From Acinetobacter nosocomialis NIPH 2119 (GTDB lineage Bacteria > Pseudomonadota > Gammaproteobacteria > Pseudomonadales > Moraxellaceae), in assembly GCF_000368085.1 (NCBI RefSeq), contig NZ_KB849239.1, forward strand, positions 1,998,389 to 2,062,388: a stretch of 64,000 bases of DNA, given 5' to 3'. The position numbers were made by a program, and so were the translations under genes. The notes below the pieces were generated by a model, which was not told the DNA's origin, searched no databases, and saw nothing but the letters and a program-made list of their open reading frames with translations. Below are positions 20,458 through 30,625 of this stretch, piece by piece (the stretch's first letter is position 1; every line of letters starts with the position of its first letter).

Positions 20458-21771
20458 TTATAAGAAAGCCACAAACAAATGTATTGTACCAGCAATAAAT
20501 CCGGTTACCCCACCTAGTACAATAAGAATCCACTCGTCCTCTTGGAATGCTGGACGTAACAAATTCTGAAACTCTTTTGGTGTCAGTTCACGAATACGCT
20601 CTTTAAACATTTGAAAAATCTTCTGTGCCCGGCTTGCATTCAGTGCAGGGTCACATACGGGTCCCATCGTAATTTCAATTGAACGATCAATCAAGTCCGT
20701 CTTTAATCTTGCGTACTCTCTTGGGCCCAAAGAAAGCTGTAAAGATGTACGAACAAGTGGTGTTTCCATAATTTCGTTAATATGACGTTTAACAATACGA
20801 CGTGTTTTGTCCTTGCGTGAACCGTACATCATTTCTGTCATAATCGATTTTAACGTAATTAGGTCTTCTGTCACTACACTAGAAAAGACTTCAGAGACTT
20901 CTTCTTGACGCTTCATGAAAGCACCTTGGAAATTATAGGTACCGATTCGTAAAACAGGCACAATCCAAGGGAACTTGCGATCTTTGGTTAATCTAAATAT
21001 TTGCGGATAACGAACGTAATGTGGCTCAATTGGGTTAAATACCATCCAGATTGCAATCCAGTTGGTTAAAAAGCCCCAAATAGATGCCCAAAATGGTACC
21101 GTCCAATGCCAAGGTACAACAAACCAGACAACCATCTGGAAAATACCGAAGAACATCCCGATTAGAGCACTAATATGCCAAATAAAGTTGATTTCTTTTT
21201 GCCCAACTTTTAAAAACATACGTACCATTAAACGGCGGTCACCTTCCATTTGGCTCACCACCATTTCACGCATATCAACCAGTGACTCGACATTCATGGT
21301 CAGTTCAGTCACTAATTCTCTTAGCACACCTGGTAACTGTTTATGTGCTTGAGCATAAATACGGCGTTTAATCGAATAAGGTAAATTTTCCCAAAGCACT
21401 GCATTACGATCGATCATCACTTCATCAATCAAATGCTCAAGTTCAAATCCGACTTGTTCACCAATAATACGTGCCATGTCTTCAGGGTCCATTGCCTCTA
21501 AAAACTCACGTAAAGAGCCTAACTTAGATAGAGTATTATCGGTAATAATTCCTGAGATACGCCCTGCTTTACGTGGCACAATACCTTGCCAGCCGACTGG
21601 TAAAGGACCTAAATGGAATCCCCAAAACTTGATTGGGTAAAACACCATTTTTAAAGCCATCCACACATGTGCCCATGTGACAAAGGCAGTGACCGGAATG
21701 ATACTCAAAACGGCCCAAAAATCAGGTCTGTGTAAAAAGGTCTGCCACAATCCGCTGACGTACTCTAACAT
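20458..21771 (-). CDS. DUF445 family membrane protein
   Basis: 437 residues. An N-terminal hydrophobic segment (about 18-45), two central membrane segments around residues 203-255 (with the motif NWIAIWMVFNPIEP) and a C-terminal membrane helix (about 414-435, VLGGVTGFIAG) enclose charged regions. This layout and the KLGSLREFLE and FNPIEP-type motifs fit the DUF445 family. The molecular function of the family is not known. It is upstream of adk on the same strand with no clear terminator between, so co-transcription is possible. Confidence 0.8.
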   Translation of the reverse strand: MLEYVSGLWQTFLHRPDFWAVLSIIPVTAFVTWAHVWMALKMVFYPIKFWGFHLGPLPVGWQGIVPRKAGRISGIITDNTLSKLGSLREFLEAMDPEDMARIIGEQVGFELEHLIDEVMIDRNAVLWENLPYSIKRRIYAQAHKQLPGVLRELVTELTMNVESLVDMREMVVSQMEGDRRLMVRMFLKVGQKEINFIWHISALIGMFFGIFQMVVWFVVPWHWTVPFWASIWGFLTNWIAIWMVFNPIEPHYVRYPQIFRLTKDRKFPWIVPVLRIGTYNFQGAFMKRQEEVSEVFSSVVTEDLITLKSIMTEMMYGSRKDKTRRIVKRHINEIMETPLVRTSLQLSLGPREYARLKTDLIDRSIEITMGPVCDPALNASRAQKIFQMFKERIRELTPKEFQNLLRPAFQEDEWILIVLGGVTGFIAGTIHLFVAFL

Positions 21772-21832
21772 GTAAGACTCTCGTATTTATTTGTGCTCTG
21801 CTTATGGCGAGTTAACGATAAGCTGCTTTGTT

Positions 21833-22351
21833 TTATAAACCAAAACTTAGAGAATAAGAAAATTGTATTTGCGGTTTTGTATTGGCAGCAACGGCTCCAT
21901 TTTGATCAGTTAATTTTTCAGCTGCTCCAATACCCACACTAAAGGTACTAATCCTTTCTGAATTCAACAATACATATGCCAAATCGACGCCAGCACCTAA
22001 ACGAGATTTATAATCTCCGTCTACAGATTTGCTATCAAGATGTCCAGCATAAAAGCCAATATAGTAACCATTCTTATCAGTTCCGGTAAGGTAGTAAGGA
22101 TAGCGAAATCCGACTTGTCCACCGGCAGTTTTATCACCATTTAAAAATGCACCAACTTTTGCATAAGCAATCCCATAAGGATTTACCCACTCACCATTGA
22201 GATGTAACAATTTTTGAGTAAAACCTGCGCCTACATTCCAAGTCGCTGCTTTATGATCTGCTAATTTTGCTTCTGGAAGAAATGAATAATCTTGAGCATG
22301 AGCCCAACTACTTACTGTCAAAACTGCAAGTAAGGGATAAATTTTTCTCAT
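21833..22351 (-). CDS. Secreted hypothetical protein, probable outer-membrane beta-barrel
   Basis: 172 residues. Signal peptide about residues 1-19 (ends AHA-Q). The rest is rich in alternating aromatic and glycine residues (WNVGAGFTQKL, YAKVGAFLNG, GGQVGFRYPYY, YIGFYAGHL) and ends in a beta strand with phenylalanine near the C-terminus (FSYSLSFGL), as in small outer-membrane barrels. Start taken at ATG 22351 with GGAGAAAATA upstream; an ATG four codons earlier is also possible. No family recognised. Divergent from mrdA. Confidence 0.7.
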   Translation of the reverse strand: MRKIYPLLAVLTVSSWAHAQDYSFLPEAKLADHKAATWNVGAGFTQKLLHLNGEWVNPYGIAYAKVGAFLNGDKTAGGQVGFRYPYYLTGTDKNGYYIGFYAGHLDSKSVDGDYKSRLGAGVDLAYVLLNSERISTFSVGIGAAEKLTDQNGAVAANTKPQIQFSYSLSFGL

Positions 22352-22587
22352 TATTTTCTCCATTTTCCCTAATCGTATGGTGAGAACAACCCTATTCTAT
22401 TGAATGAGAGACTTTAACAGAATTATTTTGCTTCTTATATACAAGACTCTACAATTTTGTTGTCTACAAAGTCAAAAAAGCCAATTTGTTTCTTCACTGA
22501 AACTTTGAAAATTATGCAATATTTTAACTGCGCTTGCGTTAGAATAAGCAGCTATTTTTCTCATCCTATGTCATTAAGTCGATCCGT

Positions 22588-24606
22588 ATGAAACAGCACT
22601 TTCCTTTAAAAGATATCCAGCAAGAAAAGCGCATTTATCGAGGTCGTATATTTTTTGCCGTAGGTCTTGTGATTATTTGTCTATTAGTATTAGCAAGCCG
22701 ATACGCCTATCTACAAATTTTTCATTACGATGAGTTCTCGACCGCATCGGATAAAAACCGTATTCGCTTACAACCTCTCCCCCCTGCTCGTGGTTATATT
22801 TATGACCGTAATGGTGTTTTATTAGCAGATAACTATCCTGTTTTTACCGCAACATTAAGTAAGGCTGATGTTGAAGATCCGGATGCGGTTATTGAACAAT
22901 TACAACCAATTCTAGAGCTTACTCAAGAAGATGTAGACCGCTTTAAAAGCCGTATTAAAACGGCGCGTAAAACTGAACGCGTAGCAATTAAGCTGAACTT
23001 AACCGAGACAAATATTGCCAAGTTTAGTGAAGTTAAATACAAATTCCCTGGGGTGAGAATTGAAACCCAAATGACGCGCTATTATCCGCATGGTGAGTTG
23101 TTTGCTCATGTGATTGGATATGTGGGCCGTATTAACGATAAAGAATTAAAAAGTATTGATAAAGATTTATACGCTGGAACAAACCTGATTGGTAAAATCG
23201 GCGTAGAGAAAAGTTACGAAGATTTACTTCATGGAACACCGGGTTATGAATCTGTAGAAGCAGATGCTCATAGTAATGTATTGCGCCATTTAGGACGTAA
23301 AGACCCAACTCGCGGTAATGACCTGTACTTATCATTAGATTATGGTTTACAAGTCGTAGCATCACAGCAACTTGCTGGACGCCGTGGTGCAATTGTTGCG
23401 ATAGACCCACGTACAGGTGAAATTCTTGCGTTGGTTTCAAGTCCAAGCTTTAACCCAAACTTATTTGTGACGGGTATTAATCATAAAGATTATAGCTCGC
23501 TACGTGACAACATCGATCAACCTCTTTATAACCGTGCTGTTCAAGGGGCATACCCTCCTGGTTCGACCATTAAACCAATGGAAGCGATGGGCGGTTTACA
23601 TTATGGTATTGTGGACTGGTCTACTGCTATTTCCGATCCGGGCTACTTCCATTTACCTGGAGACTCTCATAAATTCCGTGACTGGAAAAAAACTGGTCAT
23701 GGCATCGTGAACATGCACAAAGCCATTATCATGTCTTGCGATACCTATTTTTATATTTTGGCAAATCAAATGGGCATCGACCAGATGAACCAATGGATGC
23801 GCCAATTTGGCTTTGGTCAAAAAACAGGTGTCGACTTACCAAGTGAAAGTGAAGGTTTATACCCAAGTCCAGAATGGAAAATGCGTACACGCAAAACTAA
23901 ATGGATGAAAGGTGAAACAATTTCCGTCAGTATTGGTCAAGGTGCATTTACTGCAACTCCATTACAACTTGCAATGGCAACTGCTATTACAGCGAATCAC
24001 GGCTCTCATGTAGTTCCACATGTTTTACGTGCATCGCATGGTGCAAAACCTTTTACAGTCCGTAATGCGCCTGATGGAAAAATTAATTTCAACGGTACAG
24101 ACGAAGACTGGGTAAAAATGCGAGAAGCCATGATTGATGTAATTCAATCAGGTACTGGACGTGGTATCCGTACATCGCTCTATCAAATTGCCGGAAAAAC
24201 AGGTACGGCACAGGTTAAGAGTATTGCGCAAGGTAAACGCTACAACGAAGCTGCGCTTAGTGAACGCCAACTTGACCATGGTCTTTTTGTTGGGTTTGCA
24301 CCTGCCGATAAACCAGAAATTGCTATTGCGGTCATTTGGGAAAATGGTCGTCATGGTGGTTCCGCAGCTCAACTTGCTAAGCCAATATTTGATTACTGGT
24401 TATTAACCCGCAATAAAAATCCAATTCGTCCAGCCAACCATCAAGTTAATGGTGGCCTTATGACAGCCGGAATTAAACCGGGCGAGCTTCCAAGTGGCGG
24501 CGAAACTGCTAGCTCTACTCCAGCAGCTGCTACAACTACCGCAGCAGCAACATCTGCTCCACAAGCTGCTCCTGCTCGCCCTGCTACAAATGAGATCGAT
24601 GAATAA
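22588..24606 (+). CDS. mrdA: Penicillin-binding protein 2 (peptidoglycan transpeptidase of the elongasome)
   Basis: 672 residues. An N-terminal membrane helix (about 18-40), a non-penicillin-binding dimerisation domain, then the transpeptidase domain. Active Ser326 is in PPGSTIKP, the second motif is SCD at 383-385 and KTG is at 537-539. The C-terminal 40 residues are a low-complexity alanine/threonine tail. PBP2 cross-links the wall during rod elongation and is the target of mecillinam and carbapenems in Acinetobacter. rodA (mrdB), its usual partner, is not adjacent; rsmD follows with a 1-bp overlap (TAATG), so the two are co-transcribed. Confidence 0.97.
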   Translation: MKQHFPLKDIQQEKRIYRGRIFFAVGLVIICLLVLASRYAYLQIFHYDEFSTASDKNRIRLQPLPPARGYIYDRNGVLLADNYPVFTATLSKADVEDPDAVIEQLQPILELTQEDVDRFKSRIKTARKTERVAIKLNLTETNIAKFSEVKYKFPGVRIETQMTRYYPHGELFAHVIGYVGRINDKELKSIDKDLYAGTNLIGKIGVEKSYEDLLHGTPGYESVEADAHSNVLRHLGRKDPTRGNDLYLSLDYGLQVVASQQLAGRRGAIVAIDPRTGEILALVSSPSFNPNLFVTGINHKDYSSLRDNIDQPLYNRAVQGAYPPGSTIKPMEAMGGLHYGIVDWSTAISDPGYFHLPGDSHKFRDWKKTGHGIVNMHKAIIMSCDTYFYILANQMGIDQMNQWMRQFGFGQKTGVDLPSESEGLYPSPEWKMRTRKTKWMKGETISVSIGQGAFTATPLQLAMATAITANHGSHVVPHVLRASHGAKPFTVRNAPDGKINFNGTDEDWVKMREAMIDVIQSGTGRGIRTSLYQIAGKTGTAQVKSIAQGKRYNEAALSERQLDHGLFVGFAPADKPEIAIAVIWENGRHGGSAAQLAKPIFDYWLLTRNKNPIRPANHQVNGGLMTAGIKPGELPSGGETASSTPAAATTTAAATSAPQAAPARPATNEIDE

Positions 24607-25151
24607 TGAAAAATCAGTTGCGCATTATTGGGGGCGAATGGAAAAGACGAGTTTTGCCATTTGCCAGTATTGAGGGTTTAAGACCAACCCCAGATCGTGT
24701 CCGTGAAACGTTATTTAATTGGCTCATGTGGGACATTCAAAATGCTCAGGTTCTCGACATCTGTACAGGTTCTGGTGCATTAGGCTTTGAAGCACTTTCG
24801 CGCGGTGCCGCATTTGTTTATATGATTGAACCTGATAAGACTCAAGCACGATTTTTAAAAGAGAATATCCAGCTTTTAAAAGCGCAAAATTGTCATTTAG
24901 TTAATGCAACTGCTCAACAAGCATTACCGCACCTAAAAGAACAATTTGATGTAGTTTTTTTAGATCCGCCTTATAGTCTCGATCTATGGCAAGAGCTCGC
25001 TCACTTGGCAGATTCACATATTAAAAAGAATGGATACATTTATGTTGAAGCTGACCGAGATTTATCTCAGCTTCAACTTCCTGCAACATGGCAACAAGTT
25101 AAAACCACTAAAGCTGGTACAGTCCACGCAGGTCTTTATCAGAAAATTTAA
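24606..25151 (+). CDS. rsmD: 16S rRNA guanine-966 N2-methyltransferase RsmD
   Basis: 181 residues. Methylates G966 of 16S rRNA in the small subunit using S-adenosylmethionine. N-terminal IIGGEWKRR, SAM-binding DICTGSGALGFEALSRGA (near residue 53) and catalytic DPPY (near 120) are the family signatures. Its start overlaps the mrdA stop by one base, giving translational coupling. A long inverted repeat follows the gene. Confidence 0.95.
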   Translation: MKNQLRIIGGEWKRRVLPFASIEGLRPTPDRVRETLFNWLMWDIQNAQVLDICTGSGALGFEALSRGAAFVYMIEPDKTQARFLKENIQLLKAQNCHLVNATAQQALPHLKEQFDVVFLDPPYSLDLWQELAHLADSHIKKNGYIYVEADRDLSQLQLPATWQQVKTTKAGTVHAGLYQKI

Positions 25152-25186
25152 TCATGTAGAATCTTTATAAAGAATTACTTTAACTG

Positions 25187-25240
25187 ATCTATTTATCTGA
25201 ATTAGATTATTTTAATTTTGCATTTCAGAATAAATAGATC
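25187..25240. repeat. Long inverted repeat between rsmD and the next convergent gene
   Basis: Arms at 25187-25202 and 25224-25240 (GATCTATTTA on the outside) pair over 16 bases with one bulged T and a 21-nt loop. The right arm includes the stop codon of the minus-strand gene. There is no T-run on either side, so it is not a classical terminator, although it may block or protect 3' ends. Confidence 0.7.
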
Positions 25241-25683
25241 GTAAAAAATCGTATGAGTTGACCTCGATCATAAGGAAAACTCGAAATATATTCATAACCA
25301 ATTTTCAGTCTTGGATTAACACTATAGTTAACTCCATACCCAACTGAAATGGATAAATCCTGAATATTAATATGATTCGTTAAACCAGCGATGCTTTTGC
25401 TGTGAAGTTGCCCTGTATCATAGGCTGTATAATTATAAATTACCCAACGTTCATTTGAATAAAATTCGTTTTTAAGCACATTATAGTTATTAATTTCATC
25501 ATCATGCTCAATTGCCAACCGCCTTTGTTCCAAGTTTAAATCTGATTGATCTAACAACTGATCTGTATTTAATAAAGCAGATTCATCGCTTTCTGGTTGA
25601 AAAAAATCATAAGCCTGAACATATCCACTATAAAACATAGTGATCACTGTAAAAAAAGTATAAAAAATTTTCTCTACACACAT
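25225..25683 (-). CDS. Secreted hypothetical protein
   Basis: 152 residues. A signal peptide ends near residue 24 (SGYVQA). An acidic stretch follows, and the C-terminal half looks like beta strands (LSISVGYGVNYSVNPRLKIGYEYISS) and ends with FFTIYLF, as in small outer-membrane proteins. I place the start at ATG 25683; the only alternative, TTG 25701, lies inside the terminator tail of the urease operon. No family recognised. It lies after the hupE terminator on the same strand. Confidence 0.6.
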   Translation of the reverse strand: MCVEKIFYTFFTVITMFYSGYVQAYDFFQPESDESALLNTDQLLDQSDLNLEQRRLAIEHDDEINNYNVLKNEFYSNERWVIYNYTAYDTGQLHSKSIAGLTNHINIQDLSISVGYGVNYSVNPRLKIGYEYISSFPYDRGQLIRFFTIYLF

Positions 25684-25700
25684 TTTATTTTGCAAATTCA

Positions 25701-25728
25701 AAAAGGTAGCTTAAAGCTACCTTTTTTT
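25701..25728. terminator. Terminator of the urease operon
   Basis: 9-bp stem AGGTAGCTT/AAGCTACCT (25704-25712 with 25714-25722) flanked by A- and T-runs, directly after the hupE/ureJ stop on the minus strand. Confidence 0.9.
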
Positions 25729-25740
25729 GCAAGGTTTTAA

Positions 25741-26310
25741 TTAACTTAAACCAATGACTGCTACAATTGCTGCGCAGGTACCCATAATTTTTTTTCCATA
25801 AGGTACATATCGTGTAAATACTGCGCCTAATGCAAGTCCAGCACAATAGATAAGTGCCATACTGGTAACCATACCAGTTACTAATGCAACAATATGCCCT
25901 GCATGTGCTAACTCAACACCATGAGCTACTCCATGAAAACTTGCGAGTAAAGCAGCAGCCATAGGCCATATCCGATTTGATTTTGTCCATAATGCAATCG
26001 CTGTAACAATCAAAGAAGCAATAATCCCATATTCAGCGATACTCTCCGGTATTAGACCTTGGGCACCTACTAAAAAGCCTACAATCAAAGCAATACTTAG
26101 AGTAATGATACCGGCAATTTTCCATTGTTTAGCTGCTGACCATAATAAGATCCCAAAACCTAAAGCCATCACTAAATGATCGAGACCAGTAAAAGGGTGA
26201 ATAAAACCTGCTACAAATCCAGAATGCGCATGATCATGACCCGGGTGTGCCATAGCTAACACAGGTAACATGCTAAGGAGCCCGACACTACATTTTTTAA
26301 TGAAATTCAT
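25741..26310 (-). CDS. HupE/UreJ-family membrane protein (probable nickel transporter)
   Basis: 189 residues. Signal-like first helix ends MAMAHPGHDHAHSG, giving a mature N-terminus with several histidines. HPFTGLDHLVMALG is the hallmark of HupE/UreJ, and five or six further membrane helices follow. FHGVAHGVELA near residue 128 is the second conserved histidine motif. Members import nickel (or cobalt) for urease or hydrogenase. As the last gene of the urease operon (9 bp after ureG), a nickel-supply role is the best inference. Confidence 0.88.
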   Translation of the reverse strand: MNFIKKCSVGLLSMLPVLAMAHPGHDHAHSGFVAGFIHPFTGLDHLVMALGFGILLWSAAKQWKIAGIITLSIALIVGFLVGAQGLIPESIAEYGIIASLIVTAIALWTKSNRIWPMAAALLASFHGVAHGVELAHAGHIVALVTGMVTSMALIYCAGLALGAVFTRYVPYGKKIMGTCAAIVAVIGLS

Positions 26311-26319
26311 AGTTACTCC

Positions 26320-26934
26320 TTAAGCTTTAAACAGCCCTTGCTTCTCAATAAATTGAATAATTTCTTCAAGCCCATCTTGTGTTTTCATGTTTGAAAATAA
26401 AAATGGTTTTTCACCACGCATGCGTTTTGCATCTTGGTCCATCACATCAAGATTTGCACCAACCATAGGTGCAAGGTCAGTTTTATTAATAATCAGTAAA
26501 TCTGACTTGGTAATACCCGGACCTCCTTTACGAGGAATTTTTTCACCACCTGCCACGTCAATAACATACAAGGTTAAATCAGAAAGCTCAGGGCTAAATG
26601 TTGCGGCCAAATTATCGCCACCGCTTTCAATAATAATGAGTTCTAAGCCATCAAATTTCTCACACAAATCATCAATCGCGGCCAAGTTAATTGAGGCATC
26701 TTCACGAATTGCTGTATGAGGGCAACCACCTGTTTCCACACCCACAATACGATCTGGTGACATCGCTTCATTACGGGTTAAAAAGTTTGAGTCTTCTTTG
26801 GTATAAATATCATTTGTCACTACAGCCATATTGTATTTATCACGTAAGGCACGGCATAAGTTAAGCGTAAGTGCTGTTTTACCTGAACCGACTGGTCCGC
26901 CAATTCCGACTCGTAATGGACTACGTTCTGTCAT
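26320..26934 (-). CDS. ureG: Urease accessory GTPase UreG
   Basis: 204 residues. SIMIBI-class GTPase that drives nickel insertion into urease. P-loop [11 protein letters not shown] near residue 11, the CPH nickel-binding motif in [25 protein letters not shown] and the guanine-specificity motif NKTD are all present. It lies 26 bp after ureF and forms the UreDFG maturation complex with it. Confidence 0.98.
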   Translation of the reverse strand: MTERSPLRVGIGGPVGSGKTALTLNLCRALRDKYNMAVVTNDIYTKEDSNFLTRNEAMSPDRIVGVETGGCPHTAIREDASINLAAIDDLCEKFDGLELIIIESGGDNLAATFSPELSDLTLYVIDVAGGEKIPRKGGPGITKSDLLIINKTDLAPMVGANLDVMDQDAKRMRGEKPFLFSNMKTQDGLEEIIQFIEKQGLFKA

Positions 26935-26960
26935 GATTTTTATCCTTTTATTTCCTAATT

Positions 26961-27626
26961 TTAAGATCTGAATAACCGTGAATATTGTGTTTCGTGTTTC
27001 ATACTCAGCATGGCATAGCGAGGTAAAGCACTACTCAGTTGCTCATCTTTAAGTTTTAAAGCCTTCTCTACAGCGTGTGGTACTCGCCCATGCAAATGCC
27101 ACAAAATTCTTTGTCCTGCCATTTGTCCCAATGGGACTGTTTTTACGGCCGCTAAAACCTGATTTTCTAAAACAGTAAAGGTATACGCCGTGAGTACATC
27201 AATATCTTTAAGCTCTAAACGACCGCAAAGCTGTGCATAGACAGGTACAAAACCAAAGTGCTTTTTCACCTCAACTGGCTTTTTCAAAACATCTTTAATC
27301 CATGCATTTAAAGAAAACGCAAGCTGTTGAGATTCAGCAAGTAACTCTTTACTTTCTCGGCTTGCCTTATACAAATGTGCCCAAGTCAAGAACTCGTCTG
27401 AGTCATCATAATGTTGCATAAGACGCTTAAGTACAGGTAACTCAAAGCGTACCAGCAACATTTCAAGCACTTCTTCAAAGTAAGCAATGGCAGAGCTTTC
27501 ATCGTGTATTAAGCCAATATCAATCGCTGTTTCTACACCTTGTGAATAACAATACGCTCCAACTGGCAATGCCGTCGAAGACAGTGTCAGCAGTTGAAGT
27601 AATTGCGCTGCGTTATGAATGGACAT
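26961..27626 (-). CDS. ureF: Urease accessory protein UreF
   Basis: 221 residues, mainly helical. [17 protein letters not shown] at the N-terminus, LLRSFELPVL-like [11 protein letters not shown], and [14 protein letters not shown] are typical. UreF links UreD to UreG and acts as a fidelity factor for nickel insertion. Its ATG at 27626 overlaps the end of ureE by 14 bp, so translation is coupled. Confidence 0.95.
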   Translation of the reverse strand: MSIHNAAQLLQLLTLSSTALPVGAYCYSQGVETAIDIGLIHDESSAIAYFEEVLEMLLVRFELPVLKRLMQHYDDSDEFLTWAHLYKASRESKELLAESQQLAFSLNAWIKDVLKKPVEVKKHFGFVPVYAQLCGRLELKDIDVLTAYTFTVLENQVLAAVKTVPLGQMAGQRILWHLHGRVPHAVEKALKLKDEQLSSALPRYAMLSMKHETQYSRLFRS

Positions 27627-28095
27627 GGTGCAAAGCTTTGATTGGGCTTAAACGATGATCATGGCTATGCTGTGCATAGGCACCACTTTCAGGCTCGAAC
27701 GGATGATCGGTTTCTGTCACAGTAAGCCCCAAACCTTCTACCATTTCAGCAAGTACATGATCAGGCTCAAAATATAAAGCTGTTGGTGTCAGCATTAATG
27801 GCACATGTCGGTTACCTAAATGATAGGCCGCTTTAAGCAAATCAAATTCAGTCTGAGCAGTAACTTGCATTAACCGTTCAGGTTTTGCATCAACTCGCAA
27901 TACATCGCCCTCTTGCGTTGCAATATATGAACCACTACGCAAAATGCCAGTACGAGGCAAATCCGCACCGATATCTACGCCACTTGCTAAAGCCGCTCGA
28001 AAACGTGATTTCTGACGGGTATCAAACGTTAGCTCAACCGTTTCAAATGTCTGATCAGGAGAAATATCTTCAAGACGTTGGGTGTAAATTTTCAT
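27613..28095 (-). CDS. ureE: Urease nickel metallochaperone UreE
   Basis: 160 residues. The N-terminal peptide-binding domain is followed by the metal-binding domain with [12 protein letters not shown] and the conserved histidine. A short histidine-rich C-terminal tail (AQHSHDHR ... LHHVHS) can store extra nickel. It delivers nickel to UreG. Separated from ureC by 69 bp without an obvious terminator. Confidence 0.96.
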   Translation of the reverse strand: MKIYTQRLEDISPDQTFETVELTFDTRQKSRFRAALASGVDIGADLPRTGILRSGSYIATQEGDVLRVDAKPERLMQVTAQTEFDLLKAAYHLGNRHVPLMLTPTALYFEPDHVLAEMVEGLGLTVTETDHPFEPESGAYAQHSHDHRLSPIKALHHVHS

Positions 28096-28164
28096 TTAGC
28101 TTTTCTCTCCTTACTTATTTCTTTCACATATAAGGTAGTGAGGCAAATCACCTCTATAAATTCA

Positions 28165-29865
28165 TTAAAACAAGAAATAACGCTGTGCCATTGGTAACAC
28201 TTCAGCAGGCTCACACGTTAGTAATTCACCATCGGCTCGTACCTCGTAAGTTTCGGGATGCACATGCATAACTGGACAATATGTATTATGTTTCATATCA
28301 GCTTTGGTAATTGAACGCGTATTTTTACATGGGCTAATTAACTTTTTCAGATTTAGTTTCTCAGCAACTTTTTCATCAATTGCTGCTTGAGATAAAAAGG
28401 TAATACAAGTGTTATGCACACCACGCGGATAAGCCCCAAACATTGGACGGTAATGCACAGGTTGAGGGGTTGGAATGGAAGCATTAATGTCACCCATCGG
28501 TGCAGCTGCAATCATGCCACCTTTAATAATCATGGAAGGTTTCACGCCAAAAAACGCAGGCTTCCACAACACTAAATCAGCAAGTTTTCCGACTTCAACC
28601 GAACCGATTTCATGGCTTAAACCATGGGTAATTGCTGGGTTAATTGTATATTTGGCAATGTAGCGTTTAACCCGATTGTTATCATGGAACTCATTGTCAC
28701 CCTCTAATGGGCCACGTTGTACTTTCATTTTGTGGGCAGTTTGCCAAGTTCGTAAAATCACTTCACCCACGCGCCCCATCGCCTGCGAGTCTGATGACAT
28801 CATGGCAATTGCACCTAAGTCTTGTAAAATATCTTCAGCAGCAATGGTTTCACGGCGAATACGACTTTCTGCAAAAGCAATATCTTCAGCAATTGCAGGG
28901 TCTAAATGATGGCAAACCATGAGCATATCTAAATGCTCGTCAATGGTATTAATGGTATAAGGTCGTGTTGGGTTGGTCGAAGATGGCAAGACATTACTTT
29001 GCCCAATTGCTTTTAAAATGTCGGGAGCATGCCCGCCGCCCGCACCTTCGGTATGGTACGTATGAATCGTACGGTCTTTAAATGCCGCTAGTGTTTCTTC
29101 TAAAAAACCACCTTCATTTAAAGTATCCGTGTGAATTGCGACCTGTACATCATACTCATCTGCAACGCTCAAACAGTTATCAATTGCTGCTGGTGTTGAG
29201 CCCCAATCTTCATGTAATTTTAACCCAATTACTCCTGCCTTAATTTGTTCACGAATAGGGTCAGGTAAACTCAAATTCCCTTTGCCTAATAGACCAATAT
29301 TCATAGGTAAATCATCAATCGCCTGCAACATGGTCGCAATATGCCAAGGCCCTGGAGTCACTGTCGTTGCAGAAGTACCTGCCGCAGGTCCTGTCCCACC
29401 ACCCACCATTGTCGTTGTCCCAGACATCAGCGCGGTTTCAACTTGCTGAGGACAGATCCAGTGAATATGAGTATCAATACCACCAGCTGTTAAAATTTGT
29501 CCTTCACCTGCAATTACTTCTGTCGCAGCACCTAAAGGAATAGTAATGTCGGGTTGAATATCAGGGTTTCCAGCTTTCCCTATTTTCCAGATTCGACCAT
29601 TTTTTAAGCCCACATCGGCTTTAACAATTCCCCACCAATCTACAATTAAAGCATTGGTTATGACTGTATCGGCAACTTCATCAGCTAGAAGCTGAGATTG
29701 TCCCATCCCGTCACGAATAACTTTTCCGCCACCAAATTTAACTTCTTCACCATATGTCGTTAAGTCTTGCTCAACTTCAATAAAAAGCTCTGTATCAGCC
29801 AAACGAATACGGTCACCAACCGTTGGACCAAACATTTCTGCGTATGCACGACGCGACATTTTCAT
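28165..29865 (-). CDS. ureC: Urease subunit alpha (catalytic)
   Basis: 566 residues. Hydrolyses urea to ammonia and carbamate in the cytoplasm. All nickel ligands are visible: His133 and His135 (DTHIHW), the carbamylated Lys216 (GLKLHED), His245 (AIHTDT), His271 ([10 protein letters not shown]) and Asp359 (SSDSQAMGR). The flap cysteine is in MVCHHLD near residue 318. The length matches the standard alpha subunit, so the enzyme appears intact. The start ATG has no strong ribosome site; a second ATG two codons later is possible. Confidence 0.98.
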   Translation of the reverse strand: MKMSRRAYAEMFGPTVGDRIRLADTELFIEVEQDLTTYGEEVKFGGGKVIRDGMGQSQLLADEVADTVITNALIVDWWGIVKADVGLKNGRIWKIGKAGNPDIQPDITIPLGAATEVIAGEGQILTAGGIDTHIHWICPQQVETALMSGTTTMVGGGTGPAAGTSATTVTPGPWHIATMLQAIDDLPMNIGLLGKGNLSLPDPIREQIKAGVIGLKLHEDWGSTPAAIDNCLSVADEYDVQVAIHTDTLNEGGFLEETLAAFKDRTIHTYHTEGAGGGHAPDILKAIGQSNVLPSSTNPTRPYTINTIDEHLDMLMVCHHLDPAIAEDIAFAESRIRRETIAAEDILQDLGAIAMMSSDSQAMGRVGEVILRTWQTAHKMKVQRGPLEGDNEFHDNNRVKRYIAKYTINPAITHGLSHEIGSVEVGKLADLVLWKPAFFGVKPSMIIKGGMIAAAPMGDINASIPTPQPVHYRPMFGAYPRGVHNTCITFLSQAAIDEKVAEKLNLKKLISPCKNTRSITKADMKHNTYCPVMHVHPETYEVRADGELLTCEPAEVLPMAQRYFLF

Positions 29866-29902
29866 AATTTTTTACTCATATCTTTCATTATGGTTGTTAT
29901 GT

Positions 29903-30211
29903 TTAATCCAACTTGCCCATGACTCGGCCTGCAAAACCATATACTTCTCGCTTACCAGCTAAAGCAACAAGCTCTACTTCTCGACTTTGTCCCGGTTCAA
30001 AACGTATCGCAGTACCCGCCGCAATATTTAAGCGAAAACCCTTTGCTATCTCACGATCAAACTCTAAGGCATCGTTTGCTTCATAAAAATGAAAATGTGA
30101 ACCCACCTGAATAGGCCTGTCGCCAAGATTAGCCACTACAACTTTTAAAGTTTCTCGTCCGACATTCAGTTCAATATCAGCATCTGGAGTAATGATTTCA
30201 CCGGGGATCAT
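29903..30211 (-). CDS. ureB: Urease subunit beta
   Basis: 102 residues. MIPGEI at the N-terminus, [11 protein letters not shown] in the middle and RFEPGQ are characteristic. Separate beta and gamma subunits are the usual bacterial form (not fused as in Helicobacter). It lies 11 bp after ureA and 37 bp before ureC; assembles with UreA and UreC as a trimer of trimers. Confidence 0.98.
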   Translation of the reverse strand: MIPGEIITPDADIELNVGRETLKVVVANLGDRPIQVGSHFHFYEANDALEFDREIAKGFRLNIAAGTAIRFEPGQSREVELVALAGKREVYGFAGRVMGKLD

Positions 30212-30222
30212 AAGCGTTCCTT

Positions 30223-30525
30223 TTATACTATTGGCTGATGAACAGTGACTAATTTCGAACCGTCAGGAAAAGTTGCTTCGACCTGAACCTCAGCAATCAT
30301 TTCCGCTACGCCATCCATAACATCTTCACGCTTTAACAAGGTCGTTCCAAAGTGCATAAGTTCACTCACCGTCATGCCATCTCGAGCACCTTCAAGTAAG
30401 GCTGCCGAAATAAACGCAACAGCTTCCGGATAATTCAGCTTTAAACCTCGTGCTTTACGACGCTCAGCCACCAAACCTGCGGTAAAAATGAGTAACTTAT
30501 CTTTTTCTGTTGGATTGAGTTCCAT
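30223..30525 (-). CDS. ureA: Urease subunit gamma
   Basis: 100 residues. [28 protein letters not shown] and [13 protein letters not shown] are the standard gamma-subunit segments. First structural gene of the operon, 100 bp after ureD. Confidence 0.98.
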   Translation of the reverse strand: MELNPTEKDKLLIFTAGLVAERRKARGLKLNYPEAVAFISAALLEGARDGMTVSELMHFGTTLLKREDVMDGVAEMIAEVQVEATFPDGSKLVTVHQPIV

Positions 30526-30625
30526 ATCTCTTTCCTAATAGCATCTAGTTTTCTTTAAGCAAAATGCGTGCTCAAAAGCAGCATACTTGTTTTAATCGTT
30601 TTTAAAATACGCAATTTAACGTAAA

